From positions 160,124 through 224,123 of the forward strand of contig DEZI01000022.1 in assembly GCA_002364755.1 (NCBI GenBank): 64,000 bases of DNA, given 5' to 3'. This DNA comes from Stenotrophomonas maltophilia. Lineage in GTDB: Bacteria; Pseudomonadota; Gammaproteobacteria; Xanthomonadales; Xanthomonadaceae. Below are positions 48,169 through 57,254 of the stretch, piece by piece. Positions within the stretch are counted from its first letter, which is position 1. Each line of letters begins with the position of its first letter. The notes beneath the pieces were generated by a model. It did not search any database. It was not told where the DNA came from and saw only the letters and a list, made by a program, of their open reading frames with translations. The translations under genes were made by a program, and so were the position numbers.

Positions 48169-48804
48169 ATGTCAGTTGCAGGACAGTTCCTGGCCGGCGT
48201 GCTGCTGGTCTCGAGCGCGGCCGCCGCATGGGCGGCACCGGCATTGCCGGCACCGCAGGAATTCTATTTCGACAACGATGCCGCCGCCGCACCGATCATC
48301 GTGGTGAGCGGCGCCGGCGAGGACCTGGTCGCACAGCTGCTGAAGCAGCGCGAGCGGGGCCGCAAGACGCTGGAAGCCACGGTGCAGCTGGCATCGGTGG
48401 CCATCGCACAGGGCCGCGCGGAAGTGGGCGACAAGCTCTATCGCGAGGCACTGGCCGAGGCGCCGGTGCAGAGCAGCCTGGGCCGCAGCGTGCGCTGGAA
48501 CTACGGCTGGGACCTGCTGCGGCAGGGCCAGGCGCTGGCCGCGCTGGAACAGTGGCAGTCGGTGGCCAACAACCTGCGCAGCAATGCCGCGTGGATTCCG
48601 CCCACCTACGCGCTGGCGTTGTGGCGGGCCGGCCAGCAGCAGGAAGCGGTGAAGTGGTATGCCGCCGCCGTGCGCACCGAGCCGACCCAGTGGAACGACA
48701 GCAGCCGTTACCCGGAGCTGCTGCCGGGCTGGCGCGATGACGAGCGCGCCAGCCTGGCCGAAGTGCAGCAGGCCTGGGCCTCGGCGCCGCCGGCCTGGCC
48801 GTGA
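48169..48804 (+). CDS. exported TPR-like protein
   Basis: A 211-residue protein with AGGGGA seven bases before the ATG and a Sec signal ending AWAAP. The mature part is helical and TPR-like: AEVGDKLYREALAEAP, WDLLRQGQALAALEQW and ALALWRAGQQQEAVKWYAAA. It probably acts as a periplasmic scaffold. It diverges from the indolepyruvate oxidoreductase gene and precedes an AEC transporter on the same strand. Confidence 0.8.
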   Translation: MSVAGQFLAGVLLVSSAAAAWAAPALPAPQEFYFDNDAAAAPIIVVSGAGEDLVAQLLKQRERGRKTLEATVQLASVAIAQGRAEVGDKLYREALAEAPVQSSLGRSVRWNYGWDLLRQGQALAALEQWQSVANNLRSNAAWIPPTYALALWRAGQQQEAVKWYAAAVRTEPTQWNDSSRYPELLPGWRDDERASLAEVQQAWASAPPAWP

Positions 48805-48889
48805 GGCATGACCGCAGGCGCTTGCCGCCTGCGGTGCTGCATCGCACAATCAAACGCGTCGCAGGCGTGTGCCTGAGGGGGAGCCACCC

Positions 48890-49795
48890 ATGGCCTTCGA
48901 TGCGTTCGCCCTGATCCTGGCCATGCTCGGGCTGGGCATGCTGTTTGCCCGCCTGCGCGCGCTGCCGGACAACGCCGCCGAGACGCTCAACAAAGTGGTG
49001 CTGTACGTCTGCCTGCCCGCCGCGGTGCTGACCTACGTGCCGCGCCTGCATCTGGATGCCAGCCTGCTGGGGCTGATGGCCACGCCGTGGCTGCTGATGC
49101 TGGCCACCTGGGCGCTGGTCAGCCTGGCCACCCGCGTGTTCGGCTTCGCCCGCGACGTGCACGCGGTGCTGCTGATCTGCGTGGCCCTGGCCAACTCCAG
49201 CTTCATCGGCTACCCGATGGTGCGCGCGTTGCTGGGCGACGCGGCCTTGCCCTATGCGGTGGTCTACGACCAGTTCGGCACCTTCCTGCTGCTGTCCACC
49301 TTCGGCCTGCTGGTGCTGGCGCGTTACAGCGGCGACCGCCCGCCGACGGCGCTGCAGGTGCTGGGCCGCATCGGCCGCTTCCCGCCGTTGTGGGCGCTGC
49401 TGTTCGCGCTGCTGCTGATGCCGGCGCAGCCGCCGTCGTGGATTGGCACGGCATTGAAGCAGCTGGCCGATGCGATGCTGCCGCTGGTGATGCTGGCGGT
49501 AGGGCTGTCGATCCAGCTGCGCCTGCGCCGCGAGGAGCTGCTTCCTCTGGCGGTGGGCCTGCTGCTGAAGCTGCTGGTGCTGCCGGCGCTGGCGTTGCCG
49601 CTGTCGTGGGCGCTTGGCATGCAGGGGCTGATGTTGAAGGCCAACGTTCTTGAGTCTGCGATGCCGACGATGATCACCGCGGCCGCGCTGGCGATCTCCC
49701 ATCGGCTGGCGCCGCGGTTGGCGGCGGCGCTGGTGGGGTATGGGATCGTGCTGTCGCTGGTCACGCTGCCGGCATGGATGTGGGTGCTGGGGTGA
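48890..49795 (+). CDS. AEC-family (auxin efflux carrier-like) transporter
   Basis: A 301-residue inner-membrane protein with about ten hydrophobic helices in two halves. The first half has LNKVVLYVCLPAAVLTYVP and the second ends AMPTMITAAALAISHRL, both typical of AEC permeases. GGGGGAG lies six bases before the ATG. Substrate unknown, likely an organic anion. It is followed by the element C/D region. Confidence 0.9.
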   Translation: MAFDAFALILAMLGLGMLFARLRALPDNAAETLNKVVLYVCLPAAVLTYVPRLHLDASLLGLMATPWLLMLATWALVSLATRVFGFARDVHAVLLICVALANSSFIGYPMVRALLGDAALPYAVVYDQFGTFLLLSTFGLLVLARYSGDRPPTALQVLGRIGRFPPLWALLFALLLMPAQPPSWIGTALKQLADAMLPLVMLAVGLSIQLRLRREELLPLAVGLLLKLLVLPALALPLSWALGMQGLMLKANVLESAMPTMITAAALAISHRLAPRLAAALVGYGIVLSLVTLPAWMWVLG

Positions 49796-49870
49796 GGGTT
49801 GTCGGCAGGGCTTGCAGCCCTGCACCCGCTCAATGCAAGGGCAACAGCAAAAGCTGGGTTCCTGTGGGAT

Positions 49871-49972
49871 GGCGGGGTGGGTCCAGTGGCAGGGGACGCC
49901 GTAAACCCGTCCATGGGGGCTTGGTCGCCGCATCCATGCGGCTCACACCCCTGCCACCGGACCCACCCCGCC
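49871..49972 (+). repeat. long stem-loop element, copy C
   Basis: Arms 49871-49895 and 49948-49972 pair over 25 bp with one mismatch. The 52-nt core (49896-49947) begins ACGCCGTAAACCCG and has the inner hairpin GCCGC-ATCCAT-GCGGC. The flanks (upstream GCAGGGC hairpin, downstream GTGCCGACC dyad) match those of copy A. Confidence 0.9.
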
Positions 49973-50033
49973 TTCGACAGACTTCCGCGATCTGCCGGAA
50001 CCTGCAGCTGTTGGTGCCAGCTGCTGTTGGTGG

Positions 50034-50054
50034 GTGCCGACCGCTGGTCGGCAC
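50034..50054. repeat. GTGCCGACC dyad following element C
   Basis: GTGCCGACC-GCT-GGTCGGCAC, perfect 9-bp stem, same family and relative position as 43249-43269. Confidence 0.85.
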
Positions 50055-50100
50055 AGAGCGAAGCGATCGGCTCTTGCTTTTGATCTTCTTTTTTATTTTC
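50055..50100 (+). terminator. possible terminator-like hairpin and T-tract after element C
   Basis: AGAGC (50055-50059) and GCTCT (50070-50074) form a short stem, followed by TGCTTTTGATCTTC and a run of six T. The T-rich stretch is conspicuous in this GC-rich region. The stem is short and the T-run is spaced from it, so the call is tentative. Confidence 0.35.
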
Positions 50101-50134
50101 CGTGGCTGACCGCACACGGAAACTGTCAGGGGTC

Positions 50135-50230
50135 GGGCGGGTAGGTTGCGCGGGGGTGTCGGCCGCATGGATGCGGCTGACAAGCCTCCATGGACGGATT
50201 CACGGCGTCCCCCGCGTGGCCTACCCGCCC
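50135..50230 (-). repeat. long stem-loop element, copy D
   Basis: Arms 50135-50156 and 50209-50230 pair over 22 positions with three G-U pairs and no true mismatch. The 52-nt core (50157-50208), read on the minus strand, begins ACGCCGTGAATCCG with inner hairpin GCCGC-ATCCAT-GCGGC. It is inverted relative to copy C, and its flanks are not shared with the other copies. Confidence 0.88.
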
Positions 50231-50308
50231 GGCCCACGCACATGACCCGCATTCGGCGACCAACCGCCAGCCACGAGGGGCTGCGCCGTTGGCTGGAAAC
50301 AACCCCCC

Positions 50309-51793
50309 TCAGTCTTCCGCGGACACCGTCCGCCCCGAAGCCCACTCGCGCAATGCCGCCACCTGCTCGGCCATCAACACCGACAGCGGCCGCGTCGCGC
50401 GGATCTCGGTCATCAGCAGCTCGGTATCCAGCGGCCGCCCCTCGGCATGCGCCGAATACAGCCCCGCCACGATCGCCTGCTCGATCTCCGCGCCGGAGAA
50501 CCCGTTCGCCGCCGCTGCCAGCGCCGGCAGCGCGAAATCATCCGCGTTGAGCTGGCGTCGGCCCAGGTGCAGCCGCAGCAGCTCCACCCGCACGTCCGGC
50601 GGCGGCAGGTCGACGAAGAAGATCTCGTCGAAGCGACCCTTGCGCAGCAGTTCGGCCGGCAGCTCGTGCACCTGGTTGGCGGTGGCCACGATGAACACCG
50701 GCGCCTTGCGCTCGGCCATCCAGGTCAGCAGGTGGCCCAGCACGCGGCGCGATACGCCGCCATCGTCGCCACCGCTGGCCAGGCCCTTCTCGATCTCGTC
50801 CATCCACAGCACGCACGGGGCCAGCTGCTCGGCCGAGGCCAGGGCCTGGCGCAGGTTGGCTTCGGTCTCGCCGTGGTACTTGTTGTACAGCGCGCCCACG
50901 TCCAGGCGCAGCAGCGGCACGCCGAAGCCGGCGGCGGTGGCCTTGGCCAGCATCGACTTGCCGCAGCCCTGCACGCCCAGCAGCAGCATGCCGCGCGGCG
51001 GGTCCAGGCCGGCCGGGGCGGAGCCGGCGATGAAGGCGACCCTGCGCTGGTTGATCCAGCGCTTCAGCCGGTTGGCACCGGCCACGTCGCCGAAGCGCGC
51101 GCTGTCATGTTCGAAGAACAGGTGGCCGCTGCGGTTGAGCAGTTCGAACTTCAGCCGCGCCAGCTGCGGCAGGTCGTCGTCGCGCAGCGCGCCATCGGCA
51201 TAGATCAGCTGGCGGGCGATGCGCCGGGCATCGACCAGGCTCAGGCCCTGCAGGTTCTTCAGGATCTTCTTGACCGCTTCGCTGTCCACTTCCACACGGC
51301 GGCCGCCATGCTCGCGGGCATAGGCGTCGGCCTCCTCGCGCAGCATCTTCAGCAGGGCGTTGGCATCGGGCAGGCGCGGGTTGAAGCGCACCGCCAACGC
51401 TTCCAGTTCGGCCGGCAGCTCGACCTTGGCGCCGATCAGCACGAGCACGTGCGGCTGGCTGTGACGGCGCTGGATCAGGTCGCGCAGCGCACGCTGGTGG
51501 CTGGCGTAACCGAGGTAGGGGTGGAAATCGAGCAGCAGGTAGATGCCGCGCTGTTCGGCCTGGCGGATCATCTGCAGGGCGGCGCTGGCGTCGGGCGGGC
51601 CGATCGCATCGTCCTCGCGCTCCAGGTCGATGCGGCGCAGGCCCTCGGTGATCGACCAGCGGTGCAGGGCGCGCCAGACATGCATCAGCGTCTGCCGGAA
51701 CAGTTCGACGATGCGACCCTCGTCCTGGGTCTCGATGACGATCAGGGGGGTGTTGGCGCGGATCAACGCGCTCAGGTCCTGCAGTTCGCTCAT
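50309..51793 (-). CDS. Ycf46-like AAA+ ATPase
   Basis: A 494-residue protein with an N-terminal P-loop-like region lacking Walker A (ALIRANTPLIVIETQDEGRIV) and a C-terminal classical AAA+ domain: Walker A GVQGCGKS, Walker B CVLWMDEIEKG, and RRVLGHLLTWM, ATANQVHELPAELLRKGRFDE. This is the Ycf46 layout known from cyanobacteria and plastids and also found in proteobacteria. Function is poorly known. It diverges from the ParA gene. Confidence 0.9.
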   Translation of the reverse strand: MSELQDLSALIRANTPLIVIETQDEGRIVELFRQTLMHVWRALHRWSITEGLRRIDLEREDDAIGPPDASAALQMIRQAEQRGIYLLLDFHPYLGYASHQRALRDLIQRRHSQPHVLVLIGAKVELPAELEALAVRFNPRLPDANALLKMLREEADAYAREHGGRRVEVDSEAVKKILKNLQGLSLVDARRIARQLIYADGALRDDDLPQLARLKFELLNRSGHLFFEHDSARFGDVAGANRLKRWINQRRVAFIAGSAPAGLDPPRGMLLLGVQGCGKSMLAKATAAGFGVPLLRLDVGALYNKYHGETEANLRQALASAEQLAPCVLWMDEIEKGLASGGDDGGVSRRVLGHLLTWMAERKAPVFIVATANQVHELPAELLRKGRFDEIFFVDLPPPDVRVELLRLHLGRRQLNADDFALPALAAAANGFSGAEIEQAIVAGLYSAHAEGRPLDTELLMTEIRATRPLSVLMAEQVAALREWASGRTVSAED

Positions 51794-51916
51794 GCCGGTT
51801 CGATCCTTCGGGAGCGCAACGATAGCAAAGCCGATGCGGATTGATTCAGGCCGTCTCTACCTAACGTCACCATCGCCGGTGTACGCTCGGGGCACGTACC
51901 CGGAAGCGAGGCTGGC

Positions 51917-52546
51917 ATGAAGACGATCCTGGTGGCCGGTTCCAAGGGCGGGGTGGGCAAGACCACCGTCGCCACCCACCTGGCCGCATACGCGGCATTG
52001 CAGGGCAAGGCCACGGTGATCGCCGACGCCGACCCGCAGGGTTCCAGCACCCGCTGGGCACAGCGCCGGGCCGGGCTGGACAGCGCGGTCCTGCCCATCG
52101 ACGTGTACCGCAAGAAGCAATGGCTGCAGAAGCTGCCCGACGGGACCGATACCGTCATCATCGACGCACCGGCCGGCGCACTGGCCGACGATATCCCCCA
52201 TTTCCTCGACGCCGCCGATGCCGTGGTGGTGCCGGTGCTGCCCTCGGCGCTGGACATCGAAGCCATCGTCGGCTTCCTCAACAGCCTGGCGCAGAACCCG
52301 CGCGTGCACAGCCGCAAGCTGCCGGTAGGCCTGGTCCTCAACCGCACCAAGCCGTGGACCCAGACCTCGCAACAGGCCCTGCAGATGCTGGGCGAATGGC
52401 CGTACCCGGTGGTCGCCCAGCTGCGCGACAGCCAGAGCTACGTGGTGATGACCGGCCTTGGCCGCAGCCTGTTCGATTACCGCTCGGCCCAGGTGCGCGA
52501 GCACCAGGCCGACTGGGAGCCGCTGCTGGCCTGGTTGAAGCTGTGA
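51917..52546 (+). CDS. orphan ParA/MinD-family ATPase
   Basis: A 209-residue protein with the deviant Walker A KGGVGKTT at residues 10-17 and the DADPQGSSTRW and TVIIDAPAG motifs. GAGG precedes the ATG by six bases. No ParB or parS is nearby, so chromosome partition is unlikely; orphan ParA proteins position other cargo such as chemoreceptor or polar complexes. It precedes sixA by 49 nt. Confidence 0.9.
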   Translation: MKTILVAGSKGGVGKTTVATHLAAYAALQGKATVIADADPQGSSTRWAQRRAGLDSAVLPIDVYRKKQWLQKLPDGTDTVIIDAPAGALADDIPHFLDAADAVVVPVLPSALDIEAIVGFLNSLAQNPRVHSRKLPVGLVLNRTKPWTQTSQQALQMLGEWPYPVVAQLRDSQSYVVMTGLGRSLFDYRSAQVREHQADWEPLLAWLKL

Positions 52547-52595
52547 CGCGTACGTCACCCTTTGTGCTGCACCCTCACTTTCATGGAATCTCGCG

Positions 52596-53072
52596 ATGCG
52601 TGAACTGATCCTGCTGCGCCATGCCCATGCCGAACCGGCCACCCCCGGCCAGGCCGACCTCGATCGGCCGTTGTCGCCGGTGGGTCTTGCCGAAGCCGAG
52701 GCGGCCGGCAAGTGGATGAAGGAAAACAACCTGCTGCCGGACTGCGTGCTGTGCTCGCCGTCGCGGCGTACCCGCGAGACCCTGGAAGCGGTGCTGGCGG
52801 CCATCGGCTACGTCGAGAAGCGCCTGGAAGACCGCATCTATGAAGCCACCCCCGGCACCCTGGCCGCGCTGGTGGATGAACGCCGCGACCTCGACCGGGT
52901 GCTGATCGTCGGCCACAACCCCGGCCTGGAAAGGCTGGTGGCGCTGATGACCGAAGGCACCAGCAGCGACTACCGGGGCATGCCGCCGGCGGCCGTCGCC
53001 GTGCTCGGGTTCCCGCGCGAGGCGGCGATCGAGCCGGGCGTGGCCAGCCTGAACGCCTTCTGGTGGCCGTGA
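52596..53072 (+). CDS. sixA: phosphohistidine phosphatase SixA
   Basis: A 158-residue histidine phosphatase with the RHA motif at residues 8-10 (LLRHAHAE) and the later catalytic HNPG (IVGHNPGLE). SixA removes phosphate from histidines, in E. coli on ArcB and the nitrogen phosphotransferase system. It is followed after four bases by the YceI gene. Confidence 0.92.
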   Translation: MRELILLRHAHAEPATPGQADLDRPLSPVGLAEAEAAGKWMKENNLLPDCVLCSPSRRTRETLEAVLAAIGYVEKRLEDRIYEATPGTLAALVDERRDLDRVLIVGHNPGLERLVALMTEGTSSDYRGMPPAAVAVLGFPREAAIEPGVASLNAFWWP

Positions 53073-53076
53073 GTCG

Positions 53077-53706
53077 ATGATCCTGGCACGGCCCGGCCGC
53101 TGCCTGCTGCCGGTGCTGCTGGTCTGCAGCCCGGCCTGGGCTGCCCCTCCACCGCCCACGCCGCTGCCGCCGGTGACGGCACTGGCGTCGGCCGAGTCGT
53201 CACGTGTGCTGCACATGGACCTGCAGCGCTCGCGGATCGGCTTCGAAGTGCGCACCCGCTTCGGCCAGCGCATTGAAGGGCTGTTCCCGCACTTCGAGGG
53301 ACGCGTCGAAGTGCTGTCCGATGGCCGCCACCAGGTGCACCTGAAGATGTTCACCCGCTCGGTGGAGATCCCGGGCAAGGACCGCTACACCGGCTGGATG
53401 CGCGGGCCGGAGTTTTTCGATGCGGGGCGCTACCCGTCGGTCGAGTTCGATTCGCTGCCCTACTGGCCGGACACCGTCGGCAATGGCGGTGCCATCCAGG
53501 GCCGGCTGACCCTGCGCGGGGTCAGCCACCCGGAAACCCTGCGGGTGGAGAAGGCGGAATGTTCCCGACCCGGCTATGATTGCGATGTCGTCAGCCGCGG
53601 TACCGTGCAACGAGGCCGGTACGGCATGGACAGCTGGCAGCTTGCCTTGAGTGACCGAGTGACCTTCGTACTGCGAGCCCGCCTGAGCGAGGCGCCGAAA
53701 CCGTGA
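53077..53706 (+). CDS. YceI-family periplasmic protein
   Basis: A 209-residue protein with a Sec signal (LLPVLLVCSPAWAA) and a YceI-type lipocalin-like barrel: SRIGFEVRTRFGQRIEGLF, FFDAGRYPSVEF and GRLTLRGVSHPETL. YceI proteins bind polyisoprenoid or other amphipathic lipids. Its stop overlaps the PLD-family start (GTGA), so they are translated together. Confidence 0.9.
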   Translation: MILARPGRCLLPVLLVCSPAWAAPPPPTPLPPVTALASAESSRVLHMDLQRSRIGFEVRTRFGQRIEGLFPHFEGRVEVLSDGRHQVHLKMFTRSVEIPGKDRYTGWMRGPEFFDAGRYPSVEFDSLPYWPDTVGNGGAIQGRLTLRGVSHPETLRVEKAECSRPGYDCDVVSRGTVQRGRYGMDSWQLALSDRVTFVLRARLSEAPKP

Positions 53707-55784
53707 ATTTCTTGCTGCGTGTACTGGCGCTGGCAACCCTGTTGCTTGGCAGTGGCTGCGCGTCGCTGTCCAACGCCGAGCGCGACCGTGCCCAGGCCAT
53801 CGCCGTGCAGGCCCGTTCGACCCAGGTCGACTGCCAGCGCGGCGACCGCTGCGCGCTGGATTCGCCGTTGCGATCCCTGGCCGGCCGCGCATTCAGCGAA
53901 TCGACCGAAGCGCAGCCGCTGCACTACGCCACCCTGCTCGACGAAGGCGAGGGCGCCCTGGTCGCCCGCCTGAATCTGCTGCGCAGCGCCACCCGCAGCA
54001 TCGACCTGCAGACCTACATCTTCGACAAGGACGACAGCGCCCGGCTGGTCATCGACGAACTGCTGGCCGCCTCGCGCCGCGGGGTGAAGGTGCGGGTACT
54101 GATCGACCAGCTGTCGGCAATCTCCGACCTGGAGATCCTGGGCGCCCTGTCCGGGGCCCACCAGAACTTCCAGCTGCGGGTCTACAACCCGACCTTCGGC
54201 AAGGCCCGGCTGAACTACTTCGACTATGCCGGCAGCGTGCTGTGCTGCTTCCGCCGGTTCAACCAGCGCATGCACAACAAGCTGCTGGTCATCGACGATG
54301 CGATCGGTGTGGTCGGTGGCCGCAACTACCAGGACGACTATTACGACTGGGACCGCGAGTACAACTTCCGCGACCGCGACGTGCTGATCGCCGGGCCGGA
54401 AGCGCGGGCGATGGCCGCCAACTTCGATGCGTTCTGGCGCGCGCCGCGCAGCGTGCCCGCCGAACGCCTGAACGATGTCGGCCGCACCCTGCTCAACGCC
54501 GGCGTGCCTCCCATGCCGCCGGCGCAGTTCCGCCGCCCCGAGCGGGTGGAACGGGTCAGCGAGGAAGCCAACGACACCGACTTCATCACCCGCTCGTTCG
54601 TCGACACCGCGCTGCCGGTGCACTCGGTGCGCTATGTCGCCGACCTGCCGCGCAAGCACCGCCGCGAGCGTGCCAGTGCGCCGCTGGCTGGCCAGCACGT
54701 CACCGAGCCGCAGCTGGACGCCCTCATTTCCGGCGCGCAGAAGGAAGTGATCCTGCAGACGCCGTATCTGGTGCTGTCCAAGCCGGCGCAGAAGCTGTTC
54801 CGCGAACTGCGCAAGCGGCCCGAACCGCCGCGCGTGGTGGTGTCCAGTAACAGCCTGGCGGCCACCGACAACCCGATCGTGTATGCGCTGTCGTACAAGT
54901 ACAAGCGGCGCAACATGCGCGAACTGGGCTTCAACATCTTCGAATACAAGCCGTTCCCGCTGGATGCGCCGGTCGACTACCGCAACCTGCTGCCCGACCC
55001 GCTGGGCAGCGGCGGCAGCACCGGGGGCGAGGCGGGCGTGCGCAATCCGCTGATCGGCGGCAGCGCGGCCGGCAGCAATGCCGGCGGTGGCAACGACGAT
55101 GCACCGTCAACGTCGGCCACCGCGGACAGCGACGGGCAGGACACCCGGCCGGGCGTGGAGCATCCGCGCCTGGGCAGCGCCTACGAGAACAGCCGGGCGC
55201 GCCGCCGTTCCGCAGGCAGTGAAGTGGAAACGCGCCTGCTGCGTACCGAAACGCGTCCCTCGTTCCTGGGCAGCAAGGCGGTCAACAAGCCGCTGCCGGT
55301 CACCCGCAAGGGCGCGCGCATGGGCCTGCATGCGAAGTCGCTGGTGGTCGACCGCCGCATCGGCGTGGTCGGTACCCACAACTTCGATCCGCGCAGCGAG
55401 AACTACAACACGGAGGGCGCGGTGATCATCGACGACCCGGTGTTCGCCGAGCAGCTGGCGCAGAGCATCCTGCGCGACACCCACCCGCAGAATTCCTGGA
55501 CGGTGGCACCGCGCGCCAAGCCGCTGGTGCTGTCGGGGCTGAACTACAGCGTGGGCAAGGCGTCCGAAGCACTGCCCATCCTCGATTTCTGGCCGTGGCG
55601 CTACGCCACCGACTACGAGTTCCAGCCCGGCGTGGACTGCCCGCAGCCGCTGCCGCGGCAGAGCCCGGATTTCCATCGCTGCTACGTGCCCGTCGGTGAT
55701 TTCCCCGAAGTGAACGTCGGCCCGAAGTGGCTGCTGGTGCGCATGCTGACCGCATTCGGCGCCGGCCTCGTCCCCATTCTCTGA
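53703..55784 (+). CDS. phospholipase D/cardiolipin synthase-family lipoprotein
   Basis: A 693-residue protein with GTG start overlapping the YceI stop. The leader MNFLLRVLALATLLLGSGC is a lipoprotein signal. Two HKD motifs are intact: HNKLLVIDDAIGVVGGRNY from residue 191 and HAKSLVVDRRIGVVGTHNF from residue 543. A Gly/Ser/Asn-rich linker (about 435-500) separates the halves. It should hydrolyse or transfer phosphatidyl groups at the envelope. It is coupled to a lipid-binding YceI protein, which suggests a common lipid substrate. Confidence 0.9.
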   Translation: MNFLLRVLALATLLLGSGCASLSNAERDRAQAIAVQARSTQVDCQRGDRCALDSPLRSLAGRAFSESTEAQPLHYATLLDEGEGALVARLNLLRSATRSIDLQTYIFDKDDSARLVIDELLAASRRGVKVRVLIDQLSAISDLEILGALSGAHQNFQLRVYNPTFGKARLNYFDYAGSVLCCFRRFNQRMHNKLLVIDDAIGVVGGRNYQDDYYDWDREYNFRDRDVLIAGPEARAMAANFDAFWRAPRSVPAERLNDVGRTLLNAGVPPMPPAQFRRPERVERVSEEANDTDFITRSFVDTALPVHSVRYVADLPRKHRRERASAPLAGQHVTEPQLDALISGAQKEVILQTPYLVLSKPAQKLFRELRKRPEPPRVVVSSNSLAATDNPIVYALSYKYKRRNMRELGFNIFEYKPFPLDAPVDYRNLLPDPLGSGGSTGGEAGVRNPLIGGSAAGSNAGGGNDDAPSTSATADSDGQDTRPGVEHPRLGSAYENSRARRRSAGSEVETRLLRTETRPSFLGSKAVNKPLPVTRKGARMGLHAKSLVVDRRIGVVGTHNFDPRSENYNTEGAVIIDDPVFAEQLAQSILRDTHPQNSWTVAPRAKPLVLSGLNYSVGKASEALPILDFWPWRYATDYEFQPGVDCPQPLPRQSPDFHRCYVPVGDFPEVNVGPKWLLVRMLTAFGAGLVPIL

Positions 55785-55794
55785 AGGTGCTTGC

Positions 55795-56229
55795 ATGACC
55801 CAGGTGTTCCGCGAAGCTGTTTCCATCGACCAGCTCAATGCGCTCAGCCGCGGCACGGCCATCGATACCCTGGGCATCGCCTTCACCGCTGCCGGTGATG
55901 ACTGGTTGCAGGCCACCATGCCGGTCGACGAACGCACCCGCCAGCCGTACGGCATCCTGCACGGCGGTGCATCGGTGGTGCTGGCCGAGACTCTGGGCAG
56001 CAGCGCCGGCAACCTCTGCGTGGATACCGGCAAGCAGGTCTGCGTGGGGCTGGAGATCAACGCCAACCACGTGCGCGCGGTGCGCAGCGGCACCGTCACC
56101 GGCACCGCGCGTGCGGTGCACGTGGGCCGCAGCACCCAGTTGTGGGAGATCCGCATCGAAGACGAACAGGGCCGGCTGGTGTGCATCTCGCGGCTGACCC
56201 TGGCGGTGGTGGCTGCAGGCCACGGTTGA
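55795..56229 (+). CDS. hotdog-fold acyl-CoA thioesterase (YdiI/PaaI type)
   Basis: A 144-residue hotdog protein. GILHGGASVVLAETLGS carries the HGG loop and catalytic Glu typical of YdiI/PaaI thioesterases, and LEINANHVRAVRSGTVTGTA matches the second family motif. It lies 10 nt after the PLD gene and five bases before the KAS III gene, which suggests a shared acyl pathway. Confidence 0.92.
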   Translation: MTQVFREAVSIDQLNALSRGTAIDTLGIAFTAAGDDWLQATMPVDERTRQPYGILHGGASVVLAETLGSSAGNLCVDTGKQVCVGLEINANHVRAVRSGTVTGTARAVHVGRSTQLWEIRIEDEQGRLVCISRLTLAVVAAGHG

Positions 56230-56234
56230 GGCCC

Positions 56235-57254
56235 ATGTCCGGGCTGCCTGCTCCCGCCGCGCTGCCGCTGCGGATCGTCGCCAGCGGTACCTGCCTGCCG
56301 CGCCTGCGGGTGCCGTCGCAGCACTTCGACCAGCGCTGGAACAAGCCGGACGGCTGGGTCGAGCGGCACAGCGGCGTGGCCAGCCGCGGCCATGCAGCGG
56401 CCGATGAGCGGGCCTCGTGGATGGGCGCGCAGGCCGCGCGCCAGGCCCTGCAGCAGGCCGGCCTCGCGATCACCGACATCGACTGCATCATCTCCGCCTG
56501 CGGGGTGATGGAACAGGCCATTCCCTGCCAGGCCGTGCTGGTGCAGCGCGCCCTCGGCCTGGGCGACAGCGGCGTGCCGTCCTTCGACGTCAACGCCACC
56601 TGTCTGGGCTTCGTAGTGGCGCTGGAAATGGCCGGCAGCCTGCTGGCACTGCGCCGCTACCGGCGCGTACTGATCGTCTGCAGCGACATTCCCAGTGCTG
56701 GCCTCGACCCGGATGACCTGCTGACCGCGCCGCTGTTCGGCGATGGTGCGGTGGCGATGCTGGTCGAACGTGCCGGCGATGGCCACGCCTCGGCGTTGCT
56801 GACCACCCGCCTGCGCACCTATGGCGACGGTGCCGAGCTGTGCCAGGTGCCGACCTGCGGCACCGGCATGCGCCTGTTCGACGATGTCGATGCGTACCGC
56901 GCGGCCCATCATTTCCAGATGCAGGGCAAGGCGTTGTACCGCGAAGCGGCGCGGCGCCTGCCCGGTTTCCTGCAGGATCTGCTGGACAGCGCCGGCACCA
57001 GCCTGGCCGCGTGCGATGTGATCGTGCCGCACCAGGCCAGCGGCCAGGCCCTGGATCACCTGCAACGGGTACTGGGCCTGCCGCCGCAGCGGCTGGTGCG
57101 CATCCTCCGCGAGCACGGCAACCAGCTGGCGGCGTCGCTGCCGATGGCCCTGCACCAGGCCCTGATCGACGGCCGCCTGCCGCGCGGCGGCCAGGCCCTG
57201 CTGATCGGCACCGGCGCCGGCCTGGCGCTGGGTGGCGCAGTGCTGCGCTACTGA
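56235..57254 (+). CDS. ketoacyl synthase III (FabH-like)
   Basis: A 339-residue KAS III with the Cys-His-Asn triad at residues 123 (VNATCLGF), 266 (VPHQASG) and 296 (EHGNQLAAS). FabH condenses acyl-CoA with malonyl-ACP. The sequence differs from housekeeping FabH (HGNTSAAS usual) and from OleA. It is tightly linked to an OleD-like epimerase (stop/start TGATG) and a thioesterase. A special fatty-acid or beta-keto product is likely; its identity is unknown. Confidence 0.9.
   Translation: MSGLPAPAALPLRIVASGTCLPRLRVPSQHFDQRWNKPDGWVERHSGVASRGHAAADERASWMGAQAARQALQQAGLAITDIDCIISACGVMEQAIPCQAVLVQRALGLGDSGVPSFDVNATCLGFVVALEMAGSLLALRRYRRVLIVCSDIPSAGLDPDDLLTAPLFGDGAVAMLVERAGDGHASALLTTRLRTYGDGAELCQVPTCGTGMRLFDDVDAYRAAHHFQMQGKALYREAARRLPGFLQDLLDSAGTSLAACDVIVPHQASGQALDHLQRVLGLPPQRLVRILREHGNQLAASLPMALHQALIDGRLPRGGQALLIGTGAGLALGGAVLRY

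Larger units (their letters stand above)
49796..50308. other. gene-free region carrying elements C and D
   Basis: This 513-nt gap between convergent genes holds a GCAGGGCT-TGC-AGCCCTGC hairpin (49805-49823), element C (49871-49972), a GTGCCGACC dyad (50034-50054), a T-rich tract (50075-50100) and element D (50135-50230). No coding sequence is supported. Confidence 0.85.

Noticed and set aside
49830..50345. Small proteins with MDGFTASP-type peptides near elements A-D
   Set aside because: The peptide is the translation of the conserved 52-nt core (CCATGGACGGGTTCACGGCG); covarying stems indicate structural, not coding, constraint.
51917..52546. Plasmid or chromosome partition locus
   Set aside because: Only a ParA-like gene is present; there is no ParB, parS-like repeat or replication gene nearby.
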